64,000 nt of DNA from Cystobasidiopsis lactophilus (Eukaryota; Basidiomycota; Agaricostilbomycetes; Agaricostilbales; Chionosphaeraceae). Of the stretch, positions 41,298 to 53,500 are shown one piece after another (position 1 is the first letter of the stretch; each line of letters opens with the position of its first letter). The stretch lies in assembly GCA_001599975.1 (NCBI GenBank), contig BCIO01000001.1:3903631-3967630 (forward strand), written 5' to 3'. The notes beneath the pieces were generated by a model that was given only the letters and a program-made list of their open reading frames with translations, ran no database searches and was not told the DNA's origin. Both the position numbers and the translations under genes were made by a program.

Positions 41298-44200
41298 ATG
41301 CAGTTGGTCGCTCCCAGCCACCCTGCGTCGTCTGTGCTCGATGCCTTCACTTGCAACTTCTTGACGCCAGAGTCGCAGGACTTGATCGTCTGGTGAGCGT
41401 CGCAGTCGCCATTGCCGCTCGTTCATTTGGCTCAGTGGCCCCCGCGCTCGACAGCAAGCGAACGCGCATCGAAGTGCACACGCTCACAGATGACATCTTG
41501 AAGCTGGCCAAGTCGATCCCCGTCTTTGGCAGCGTTGTGGCCTTGAAGCCCGTCCAACTCAAGGTTCGGCGATGTCTGCGCTGTGTGCTCTGGATCACAC
41601 TCAACGATAGCTCCATACAGGCAGCAACTACCAGCTCGATTCTTGTGTTGACAGCCTCTAGCCAGTTGTTCATCCTCACCCATGGCGCGGGCGACTTGCA
41701 GACCGTCTCGTCGATCGACCTCGCCGAGCGCGCCAGGCGACCGGCTGACTTCCTCCAGACCATTCTGGTTGACCCAGAGGGCAGCTTCATCGGCGTTCAT
41801 GTCTACAACGGCCTCTTCAGGGTCGTGCCCCTTGTCAACGTGTCCAACAAGCGCCGCAAGAGCACCTCTTCCGTCACCGCCGCTTCCGAAGAGGCCCCGC
41901 CAGCGCAGAAGAAGACCATCGAGCTGGATCGGTCTTATAATCTACGGTGCGTCTCAGCATTCCTTTACAAGCTTGGCTTGTGGAGCTCTGACGGACGGTA
42001 TGGGCGAACAGACTGCCGGACTATAATGTGCACTCCATGGCCATTCTGAACCTGCCTGGGCAGCTGCCTCAACTCGCTATCTTGCATGATGATCACGATG
42101 GCCAGAAGTCGCTCAAAGTCCGACCTGTGTCGCTCGCCGAGAAGGACTTTGTCCAGGATCCAACCGCCACGCAAGAGTTCAGCCTGGAGGACCCTGGCTC
42201 TGAGTTGCTCATTCCAATCCAGGGCAAAGGCGTGGTTGTTATCGGAGAAGAAAAGGCCGTGTTCATTGATCTGGCCGCCAGCTTGCCCGGTGGTAGCCCA
42301 GACAAAAAAGGCAAAGGCAAAGCCCGCTCTTCTTCCAATGCCTCGGCGACTGCCACTATCACCCCCAGCAAGAGACGACTATCGACTTCCACTTCAGCAT
42401 CGGCCAGTCGCGCCATCGCTTGCACCTTGCCCATCGGCTTTTACACCGCTTTCACGGCTTTGCCAGAGGACCATTTCCTGCTGGGCGACCTCCATGGCGC
42501 GCTCAGCTTGCTGTCCGTGGAAACGAACACAGAAGGCCGGGTTGTCGGTTTGAGCATCAAGGAGCTCGGCAGCACGTCCAGCCCCACGGCGCTGGTGCCT
42601 CTGTCCGACACCCACCTCTATGTCGGCTCGCACTACGGCGACGCTCAGCTCTTTCGCCTTTCGTTACCCTCTTCTTCGCCCAACCGGACCGACATGGATC
42701 TCGACGAAGAACCAACATCACCGTCCAAGCACCAGCGCAATCACTCAACCACGTCTGTGCCTTCCAGTGCACTCGAACTGCTCTCTACCTTCCCCAATCT
42801 GGGTCCCATCGTCGACTTTGTGGTGGTCGAGAACGAGCACCAATCCCCTCATGTGGTAACGTGCTCGGGCGCCTACAACGATGGCAGCTTGCGAATCGTC
42901 ACGCAAGGCGTGGGCTTGAAAGAGCTGGCCAGTCTGGATCTAGAGCACGTCCAAAAGATATGGTCTATAAAGAATAGTTCTGTATCAGAGTAAGTGTCCG
43001 CCTATTTACTGTCGACGAGTCCAAAGTGACCAAGATTTTCATGCATTCACAGACAGGACAACTTGCTCGTCTTGTCATTCGTCAACGAGACTCGGCTCTT
43101 GAGCTTTGGGGACTCGGAAGACAGCATCGAAGAGCTCGACTCGCTCGCCGGCTTTGCACTCGATGTCGCCACTTTGGACGCGTTCACTTTGGGCTCGAAT
43201 GTCTACCAAGTCACGAAAACTGGTGTGCACTCGTCCTGTGGCTTTGAATGGAAGGCCGAAAAGAGCGTCACGGTAGCCGCTCATGAAGAAGGTCTGGTGG
43301 CTCTTGGCCTTTCGGGCGGCGAACTGGTGGTGTTGGCCCACTCCGAAGGTGTTCTGCAGCCAAAAGGGTATGTGCTTACTTTGAAACCCACAAGGCATAT
43401 TCTGACCGTCATATGTCAAAGATCCTTGGCACTCCCGCAGGAAATCGCTTGCCTCACGCTATTCGCTGCGAACAATCGCCATCTGATTGCTCTTGGCCTT
43501 TGGAACACACAAGCTGTCCTGATTGTCGACCTCGAATCCTTGGAGACCTTGGCCACAGTTACAGTTCCCTCGGCCTTCCTTCTGCGGTCCATCTTGGTCA
43601 CAACTTTCTCCGATGGCCTTTCTTCCCTTTTCGTCGGCCTAGGGGACGGTTCTCTGGTCTCATACGTCCTTGACACCTCACCAACAGCCACATCGCTCCT
43701 CAGAGAGGACTCCAGAAAGGTCATGACTCTAGGCACCCGGCCGGTCATCATGTCTACCTTTCACACGGCCGATGGCGCTTCTGTCTTGGTCTCAAGCGAC
43801 ACGCCCACAGTTATCAACAGAACCAACGGCCGTTTTGACTATTCCGCTGTCAATCTGAAGGTATGAGACCTGAACCATTTTCAGCTTGTTGTGACGCTCA
43901 TATTGGTATGGACTCGACACAGAACATCAACGCGATCTCGGCTTTCGACTCTTCGGCCTTCAGCAGCAGCTTGGTGCTGGCGTCCCCAGAGAGCATCCGC
44001 ATTGGGCGAATCGAAGGTACCCAAAAGATGCAGATCCGCACAATTCTTCTAGGCTCCGACCAGCCACGCCGAATCACACATTCCAAGGAGCTAGGAGCTT
44101 ATGGTGTGCTGTGCATCCGCGAAGATCTCGACCGAACAACCGGCGAAGAGACTCGCACCTCGTCATTCAAGATCGTCGATGAAAGCTTCGACAGTGAGCT

Positions 44201-45443
44201 GATTTTCTCTTCTCGGCCGGCGCGAACCGGCCCTCAAGTTTCGTCTGCAGTCTTGTTCGAATATGACCTACAAGATGAGGAACAAGGCCTGTCAGTCAAC
44301 GTCGTAAAACTGGGCACCGCCAACACGGACCACTTTGTGATCGGCTGCTCAACAACCTTCCGAACCGAGAAGCAATCAAAGCGTGGGCGGGTCGTCGCAT
44401 TTGGGCTGAAGTCCGACAACAGTTACTCCGAGATAGCAGCGGCGGAAGTTCAAGGCGCGCCGTACGCCTTGGCCCAACTACCTAATGGACGGCTTGCAGC
44501 GACGGTCAATGCGCAGGTCGGTCGGATCTTAAGTATCGATCGCTTTGGCACTCTTGTTGACATGTTCCTTGTGGTAAACAGCTCAAGGTGTTCCATTTGG
44601 ACGAGGGCGAGCTTGAGGCACTGGCGTCTTGGGGCGGCACTTTCCTCGCCACCACCCTTGCCACTCAAGGCGACAGAATCCTGGTGGGCGACGCTTTGCG
44701 CTCTGCTGTCCTATTGCAAATCTCGCCTGGCAACGACATTATCGAGCTGGCCCGCGAGTTCACCGCGCACGGCATTATGGCGCTGCAGACCTTGGACGCC
44801 GACAAGTTCTTAGCGGCCGATGTCGACCTCAACCTCTTCACCATGGTCAAGACTGCTGTGCAAACTGGAGCCAGAAAGGATGAAATCCTCCAGCAAGCTG
44901 GCCTGTTCCACTTGGGCGAAGTAGTCACCAAGATCCGGCACGGTGCGCTGTCCTTCCCCTTTGCCCCTAATACGTATTTAACGTCGCATGCTACAGGCTC
45001 TTTGGTTCCGAAGTTTGGGCAGTCTTCGACGGCGGAGGCGACCCAGCTGCTGTATGCTACTTCGTCTGGGACCATTGGCGTCGTCACCGAGCTGGACTCG
45101 CCCACTTCCGAAGTCATGTCCAGACTGCAACGCAATTTGCGCCGCGTCGTGCCTGCAGTCGGCAATCTGGAGCATTCCAGGTGTGCCTCTTGCCGCGTTG
45201 CTTTTCTATCTGCGGCTCATTGCGGACTTTTCTCTTTTGACGTTCAGCTGGCGACAGTTCCGAGATGAAACGCGCACCCTGGAGAGCGTTGGCTTCATCG
45301 ATGGCGCCTTTGTGGAGTTGTGGGCCGAGCTGACGCCGGCTCAAATGGAGGAGGTCATCAAGGGCAGGTCGGAGGCTGAGCAGCTGCCCCAGTCCGCTGA
45401 AGCGCTCACTGGGCTGGTGGAGGACCTCTCTCGCCTCTATTGA
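41298..45443 (+). CDS. DDB1: DDB1, CUL4 ubiquitin-ligase adaptor
   Basis: Large beta-propeller scaffold that links CUL4 to substrate receptors in DNA repair and replication control. ATG at 41298; the first intron ends at CTCGACAG, producing DLIVCKRTRIEVHTL, the conserved DDB1 start of propeller A. Diagnostic propeller pieces are HFLLGDLHGALSLLSVE, DTHLYVGSHYGDAQLFRL and NLGPIVDFVVVENE, then VTCSGAYNDGSLRIVTQGVG. The C-terminus reads ETRTLESVGFIDGAFVELWA and ends LVEDLSRLY. Length is about 1,150 residues, near the family norm of 1,140. A low-complexity Ser/Lys insertion (GSPDKKGKGKARSSSN) sits in propeller A or B. About a dozen short introns. The related RSE1/SF3B3 and CPSF160 proteins fit the motifs less well. 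Confidence 0.9.
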
Positions 45444-46082
45444 TTTGCATTACGCCCTGCTCTTTTCGCCACCCTTCCACACGCGCGACCCATGTAGAGC
45501 CTCTCGCTTTCTGAAGCTTTCCTCTTGAGAGTTTGCCACCAACAGTGTCTGTTTGTTTTGGTTGGCGGCCTTGTTCACAACTCAATGGGCATGCGAACAA
45601 GATTAACTTCAAGTCTGGATTTCACGCTCCGGCACGCGTCTTCGACCGTTGGAAATGCTGACCGGGCTCCCATCCGAGCAGATCCCGCCTAATGCAAGGC
45701 TGACCTGCCCTCCCACGGCGACTCTGCTACAAACTATCGTTTGCCACTTCTGACAGAAAGGGGTCTCGAAGCTTGCGACTCTCTCGACAAAAGGCTTCTC
45801 TCGAACCCGCCGCTCTTTTCTTTCCCTCCCCATCTGCCCAACGCGTCTGTTCAGTGTTCATACCCTTGTCGTTCACTGTTGTGCAGCACACGACGCGCCC
45901 AACGACCAAGCGTTTGACGTTTTACGCACTAGAAGCTCCTCCGACGCCAAATCAAGATCAGAAGAGCGACAAATTAGAGCCCTTGCACCTCACAAATTGT
46001 CCGAAGGTGAGCTAACCGGGTCGTCCGCCCGCCTGCTGCACACGCTTGACAACGACGGCGACGAACAGGATATAATGCCAGT
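45444..46082. other. intergenic region before the SH3-RasGEF gene
   Basis: 639 bp; 3' flank of DDB1 and leader of the next gene. No gene or repeat seen. Confidence 0.35.
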
Positions 46083-49000
46083 ATGCGCGAACGAGGCGGC
46101 AACAGCAGCTTCGACTCGGCATCTTCAGAATCCAGCACCGCCAGCTTTGGCCAGCTGTCCACCCCGTCTTCTTCGCCTGAAGGCTCTTACAAGAGCCCGC
46201 TTGCAATGAGCGCCGGTCAGCTGGACTTTGGCGGGCAACTGCAGCAGGGCGAGGAGGACCAGGAGGAAGAGGAGTTCGCGTTCGTGGAGGCGCTGCACGA
46301 CTACAGCGCAGAGCAGGGCGCCCAATCCACGCTGAGCTTCAAGAGAGGGCAGATCATCAAGGTCATCAACAAGGACTCGAGCGGGTGGTACGACGGCGAG
46401 ATGGATGGGCTGCGAGGCTGGTTCCCGTCCAACTATTGCCAGGAGATCTCGCGGGAGCTGGCTCTCGCCCTCACCCGGACGACCGCCACCCCTCGGGCCC
46501 CGACGATGGTCCGCGCTGCCACCGAAGGCGCGGCAACCGCTCCCAAGAACGCCGTCGACGCGATTGCCCACGCCGTCAATCTCCTCCAGCGCGCCGGGCT
46601 CGAGAACCGGCTGGCGCACTTTCAACCCTCGACTGCCTGCATCATCTCCGCCGTTCGCTCCGTTCTCTCCCAGACCGACTGCTTGGCCAAAGAGTCCCCC
46701 ATCTTGCGCAACCACCCGTCGCTGGCGAAGGAGCGCAAGACCATCCTCGCCACTCTGGCCGCGTTGGTCACCCAGGCCCGCCGGTGCTCCGCCATGGCTG
46801 GCCTCCAAGACGGCAACGCCCAAATGCAAGAGACCCAAGTTTTGATGGACCTGGCTTCCAGCGTGCTTCGGAATGTGGCCACTTTCTTCCAGGTGGCCGA
46901 CTCCTGCGGTGTGCCTCTGGCAGTCCGCCTTGGGCGCAGCGGTGGTTCAGGGCAGACAACAGACGGCATCCTGCCTTCAGAGCGAGCCCGACAGGTGCAT
47001 GCTCAGCAGCTGCACAAGGCCAGGAGCTTGGGGGATTTGCGGACGAGGCGAAAAGGATCTGACCAGTCCGACGATTTTCCTCCGATGCCGCTCTCAGCCC
47101 AGGCCATGTACTCGCAAGCCTCCAACGACTCCCACTCGTCCCTTCTGCCGCCAGCCTTGTCGGCCACCGCCTCTTCCACCGACTCCATCGCTGGCCCTTC
47201 AACGCCTCGCGATCTCAAGCAAGGGCCCGAGCTCCTCTCGACGCTAAATGGCTATCACGACCACCTCTTGTCGACCATTGCAGCCTTCATTGGGCACGTT
47301 CATGCGCACACCCGCGCATCCCACTCGTCATCGTACGCGCACCTGATCGACATGGCGTGCGAGGCCATCGAAACGGTCCACAAGATCATGACCCTGGTCG
47401 AGACCATCAGCCAAGCTGACAGCTCGAGGTCAGCTTCGTTTGCGCACGACTTTTACGAGGTGGCGAGCACCAGAGCGGCGCTGTACAATGCGACCACCGA
47501 GTTGGTTACGGCGGCTCAAAAGGCAACGGGCGCCACGGCGTCGACCAGCGAAGTCGATGACACGGAGGACGACGAGAAGCAAGCCATGCTGCATTCGGCC
47601 ACCAGCGTTCTGCGCGACGCCGGCAACTGCGTGGGCGCCGTCAAGCGCTACCTCCACCGCAAAGAGGCTGCCAATCAAGTCTTCGAGCTCGTCTCCCAGT
47701 CTTCGCCTTCGGTTCCTTTCTTCAAGTCCAGCTCTCAGGATTTGGCGTCTGCAACCCAAGAGGAGCAGTTCTTGTCGGCCCCAGCAGCCCGCAATCGCCT
47801 CAACCCACTTCGGGAGCGGCACACACTCTCTATGCTCGGGCACACGGCCAAGAGCCTAAGTAACTTGCGTGACAAGTACGAGCAGGACGGCGCGCTGGAC
47901 ATGCGCTATCGCACGGGGTCTGAGCAAGGCTCGGTGGGCGGCTTCCAGATGGACGACAGCCGGCCCGCCAGCGCCTTGTCAAATCGGCGAGGCCTGCCTT
48001 CGCCTGCGCCGCTGAACATTCGCACCAACCAGCCCAAGAGCAGCAAAGACAGCGGGTCAACAGTGACGAAACCGCCTTCCGTAGCCAGCCAGCCCCTGTC
48101 TCTATCAGGAAGCAGCAACGGGGCAGAGTCCGTCGGCATGCGGCGGCAGTCTACCTCTGCATCGACATCCACCACTGCCATGGCTTCGGCGCAACTGCAC
48201 GCGAAGATGGACAACGCGGCGGTTCGGAACTACACCCCTAACGAAATCGCTTTCAACCGGGACGGCCAGGTCACTGGCGGCACGCTGTCCGCCTTGATCG
48301 AGCGCATGACCCTGCACGACACCACTATCGACGCCACGTTCTCCACCACCTTCTTCCTTGCTTTCCGCCTCTTCACCACGCCATCGGAGTTGGTGGCCGG
48401 TTTACTTCACCGGTTCGACGTGCAGCCTTCGGCAGAAGCTTCTGCATCACCTGAGGCTTTGAAGGTGTGGGCGGACAAGACGAGGACGCCGGTGCGGCTC
48501 AGGGTGTTCAACATCCTCAAGACCTGGCTCGAGAGCCACTGGCATCCGGAAACAGACGCAGTGGTCCTCGGCGCCCTTACCGAGTTTGTCCAGACGACGC
48601 TCCATCAAACTATGGGCAACGCGGCCAACCGGCTGAGCGACCTGATTGCCAAGCGGGCGTGTCGGCCGCAGGACATCTCTCGCCTGCGCGCCATGACTCG
48701 AGCTGCCTCCGCAGACCGAGTGCGCCAAGGGCGGCCGGTTATTGACGGCGTTCCATTGCACTTCCCATCGCCTTCGGAGCAGCGGCCTCTCCCCAGCCCA
48801 TCCAACCTGCCCACGCCGCCGCCGGCCATCTCAAAATCGCTCCTAAACACCCTCCGCAACACTCCCTTCTCCAACATTTCTATCACCGACTTTGACCCGC
48901 TCGAGCTGGCGCGCCAAATAACCATCCTCGAGTCTCGGCTGTTCTGCATGATCCAGCCGGAAGAACTGCTTAGCCAGGAGTTCTCCAAAAAGTCGACCAG

Positions 49001-49891
49001 TGTGGCGGTCAACATCAAGGCCATGAGTGCCTTGAGCACTCAGGTGACGGGGTGGATCGCAGAGATCATTCTGCAGGAGCAGGACGCGAGGAGGCGGACC
49101 TACTTGATCAAGTTTTTCATCAAGCTGGCCGAGGTGCGAAAATTTCTTCAGGTCGCCGCCCACTATCAAAGCTGACTTGCTTCCCTTTTGCAACGCTCAG
49201 AAATGCCACTCTTTGCGCAACTACAACACGCTGATGGCGATCCTCGCCGCCCTAAACTCCTCCACCATCTCGCGGCTGCGGAAGACGTGGGACGGCCTGC
49301 CGTCCAAGTACCGCGTCCTGCTCGACTCGCTGCGCAAGGCAACGGAGCACACACGCAACTACGCCGAGTACCGAGCCAGCATCCGGAATGCGCCCACCCC
49401 GTGCCTGCCCTTCTTGGGCCTTTACCTGACCGACATTACGTTCTGCTTCGAGGGCAACCCGGCCCAGCGGCCATCGCCTTTGGAGCCTTCTCTACCACTA
49501 ATCAACTTTGACCGCTACGCTGTAGGCTTCTGTCCCTCTTCCCTTCTGCGGTGTGACCGTTGGGCTCAATTGCAAATTGGCTGGCAGAAAATGACGAAGA
49601 TTATTAATGACCTACAACGCTTTCAAGTGCCTTACAACCTGCTGGAGGTCCCGGAGATCCAAGTATATCTGTCCCAGTGTGTGCAGTCCATCAGGTCCGG
49701 GGTGAGTTTCGAATTTTTGCCACCGCGGCTTTCTTCATGCTCAATGCTTTGCTCGCTCGGCGCCTCAGAGCCAAAATGACGTTGACCGTCTCTATCGCCA
49801 GTCGCTCAGGCTGGAGCCCCGATCGCAAACTGACTCGCCGGTCGAGAGAGCTCGAGACCTTGGCGTCTGGAGCTCGTTCAAGCAGCATTAG
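46083..49891 (+). CDS. CDC25: Ras guanine nucleotide exchange factor (Cdc25 type) with SH3 domain
   Basis: Activates Ras by nucleotide exchange, upstream of adenylate cyclase or mating and morphogenesis pathways. A first exon of about 1,020 codons encodes a Ser-rich start, an SH3 domain near residues 62-120 (FVEALHDYSAEQGAQSTLSF to GWYDGEMDGLRGWFPSNYC) and a long helical/disordered middle. The RasGEF N-domain includes GTLSALIERMTLHDTTIDAT and FSTTFFLAFRLFTTPSELV. The catalytic domain starts with ITDFDPLELARQITILESRL and continues across introns with KCHSLRNYNTLMAILAALNS, SSTISRLRKTWDGLP, PCLPFLGLYLTDITFCFEGN and INFDRYAKMTKIINDLQRFQ. It ends SLRLEPRSQTDSPVERARDL, stop 49889-49891. Domain order equals yeast Cdc25; symbol by analogy. 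Confidence 0.92.
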
Positions 49892-50549
49892 TTTACAGCA
49901 TCCTCTGTCCATCTTGTTCTTCTACAACTCTTCTTGGTTCTAATCTTGGGCTTTGTGTAACTTAGTCTAGAGGGAAGGAGCTACAAATGTAACCATTCGA
50001 TTCGCAAAGTCCTCGACGTCAAGGCAGTCCCTTTGAGCACCGCAGTGCACGGGCCTCACCCAGGCAGAAAATCCCATTCTTCTCCTCCCGCCCAGCACCT
50101 CTTCGCCTTGAGAAAATCCCACAAGCAAATTCCCGGCCGCATCATCAAATCAGGCACGTCACATCGTCAGAGCCCTCCCAAGTCTCGCAGCGCCAAAAGC
50201 CCCAGCTGCTCTCCTTTCTGAGTGGTTCTGGCTTGATTCGTTGTTTCAGACAACAAGCTCTTCCACCTCCACGGCCACTCAAGGGTCGAAGGCGGCTTTT
50301 GAAGGCGCCCAGAGCTTCACAAAACAAACACACCACTTGCCGCTGCGCGTCAAGCGTGCGCCGAGGCTGCCTCGCCAGTTTTCCTTTCGCTCAGCCAATC
50401 CCGCCCCTGCGCTCCCGGGGCTGCTCTTTTTGGTTCCCGCTGTCGCCCAGTCTTGCAGCTGTTAGGGCTCAAGAGACCCAGGACCGCAGCAAGCGCCATC
50501 GGAACGCGACACCCCGACACGAAGGGCTGGAGGGACACCCACTCGTTTT
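49892..50549. other. intergenic region before the acyltransferase-glycosyltransferase gene
   Basis: 658 bp with open but unrecognised frames; no supported gene. Confidence 0.35.
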
Positions 50550-53500
50550 ATGCCCACGCTCCTATCCCCTTTCAACAAATCCAACGAAGCTGTAGACAGC
50601 GCCGAGGTCCTTGCTGTGAGTGTCTGCTCTGTCTGCTGCCCTGGCCCTGTCCAAATCGGCGGCCCGCTGCTTTTTTTCGGCGCCCAACAAGCTGCGTTTC
50701 TGCACGCATGGGGCGATGAGGTCGTGCCCGCCGACTCTATCGCCTGCGCTGCGCTGCTTCTAGACCTCCTCTAGCGTTCACTTGGAAGCGTGTGCTGATT
50801 GCTCTGCGGTGTTTTTGCGCTTTCGCAGCCAACAAGGCCCAGATTCGCAACCGTCGCACCGTCCTCTTCGACTCCTTCGCGCGCCTCCTCTCGGGACTCG
50901 CTGCCTTCCGCATCGGCCCCCATCCACGCCATGTACGCCTCTAGCAGGCCAGACAGCGGCGACTACAGACCGGATTCGGAGTACGACCCCCAGCTGAGGG
51001 ACTCGCGCTACGACGACGGCTTCTCGGACGCGGGCGGCGCATACTCGGACCCCCAGTCCGGCGGCCGCCTCAACACCGGCCTCTCTGCGCCTGAAGACGA
51101 TCGCGTCTCGTCCGAGTCCGGCTCCGGCGGCTCGTCCACCAAGATTGGCTCGCCCATCGACGGCAGCAGCCGCACCCCATCCGCCTACACCTCGGATCGC
51201 CGCTACGACGACGTGCCCCACTCGAACAGCTGGACCAGGGACGCCGTCGGACCCCCGTCCGACTCGAGCCACGACGCTGGCCTCCCGCTCGGCGCCTCGC
51301 ACATGTACTCCAACTCGAACGGATCCGGATACGTCGACCAGCCGCTTTACGGCCACCCGTCCTCCCCCTCCTCTGCCCAATCCCACTCCACCACGGGTGT
51401 AGGCCATCGGTACCGCCAAGGTTCGTACCCGAGCACTCTGCAGGGCTTCGAGTCGCGCCGGGCCTCAACCATTGGCACGCACTCTATAGATCTCCCCGGC
51501 AACATCCCTTACAACTCCTCGCGCACCGCTCTTAACCAGGACTGGCGCTCCTCCCAGGACATGGACGCCATCGCGGCCGTCGCGCCGGGAAAAGACATCT
51601 ACGGCTCGCCCAAGGAGCTGCGCGACTCCTACAGCCAAAACAACGGCTTCCCCCTCTCTGAAAAGGACGGCTCCACCTACGTGCCCATCCCTCCCTCCTC
51701 GCCTGCTATGGGCCAGTCCATGAACGAAAAGGCGCCGGGGCCAGCGGTCGGCCCAGACGGCTCCCGCCAGCCCGAGCCTGCCGTCGTCCTCAGCCGAGCC
51801 AACCGCCTGGCCTGGATCGATGGTCTTCGTGGCATCGCCTCCGTCGTCATCTTCACCCATCATTTTGCGGATTTGACGTGGACCGGCCAGTTCCCTAACA
51901 CCATGGAATGGGGCACACCGCAGAGCATCATGAGGTGCGTTTGCCTTCGCTTGGCCTCCCCTCCTCTTGTTCGGTTGGCTGACGACATTCGATAATGCGC
52001 AGGAATGGTCAAATGGCCGTCTCCATGTACTTCCTGCTTGGCGGTCGTGTCTTGGCGCACTCGTTTTTACGTTCGGCCTACACCCGCCCTAAGGTGCCAA
52101 AAGACTCCCACGGCGATCCCATTCCCGGCGCCGTGGCGGCCAAGTGGACCGGGCCCAAGTGGCTTTCCGTCTCGTCCTCGCTGTTCCGCCGCTCGATCCG
52201 CTTGGCGCTACCTGCCATCGTTGTCGGCTTCCTCCAGTGGCAGCTGTCCGAGCACCAATACTTCAACGACGCCATGCAGGCCCAGGCCATCCTCAAAACC
52301 GACGCGCTCTGGATCCCCAACTGGTACTTTATTGGGAACTTTGCCCACTTTTTGCGCTTCTGCCTGGACCTTTGTGAGTGGCCACCTCGGCCGGCTCTTG
52401 CCTTTCTTTGCAATAGCTGATTGGTGGCCTTTGCAGTCACTAACGCGAACCACCAATACATGCTCTTCGTCGGCTCTGCGTTGTGGACTACCTACGACCA
52501 GTTCTGGGGTGCGGGTCCATCTCACTTAGCCAAACTTCTTTACTAATACCCGCTATCAGGCTCGATCATCACTTATATCGTGGCTGTCCTGATGGCTCCT
52601 TTGGCGCCCAGAGGCCGCTACATTGTCTACGCCTGCATGTAAGGCAATTGTATGACACGCTCGTTGGCGTGGAGCTCACCCTCGCGATCCACAGCCTGTT
52701 CTCCCTGTTCTGGATGTCTGCGCCTAACTTCCTCTACATTTACGGTTTGATGTTGGCCGACCTTCACGCGGGCGGCTTCATCCGCAAGTTGCAAAACAAC
52801 TGGATCCCTACCGTCACCGTCGAGGTCCTCGTCATGGCTCTGGGTACTTTCTTGATTGCCGGTGGCCGCAGCAACCAGTTTGGTGCTGATGACTGGTTCG
52901 GCCGATGGACTTTGTACGAGGGCAAGTTCTCGTACGATCCTCGCCAGGTGTGGCCCCAGTACAGTGAGTCCCGTTTGGATTTCCTCGAACTTTGGCCATC
53001 CTCTGATCCATCCTCCTCTTCCAGTGAACTTCAGTTACGCCATTGCTGCGTGCTGCATCATCACCTGGATCGAGGTCAGCCACGCCATGCAGTGGTTCGC
53101 TTCCTGGGGTCTGTTCGTCTGGCTCGGCAAGGTGTCCTACGGCTTCTACTTGATGCAGGTGGGTGTCTGGCTTCCTGTTCGGTTGACTGAGTGCACATTC
53201 TGATTTGCCACGACAGTTCATCACCATCTACGCTTTCATGCCCAAACTGATCATCCACTTCAACGGCGAAGGCAAGAGCTTCTGGGACATGGTCGTGCCC
53301 ACCTACATCATCTGCCTGATGTTCAACTTCTTCATCGCTTGGGTCGCCTACCACCTGCTCGATCGCACTGGCCTGAAGCTGGGCAAGTGGATCTGGGACG
53401 GCCTCTTCGTCACCAAGCCCAAGAACGCTGCCGCCCTGCCCTGGAAGATGTGCCGCGCTTTCGTCAGCCTGTTCACTCAAGGTCCTCGCGAGGTTGGCCG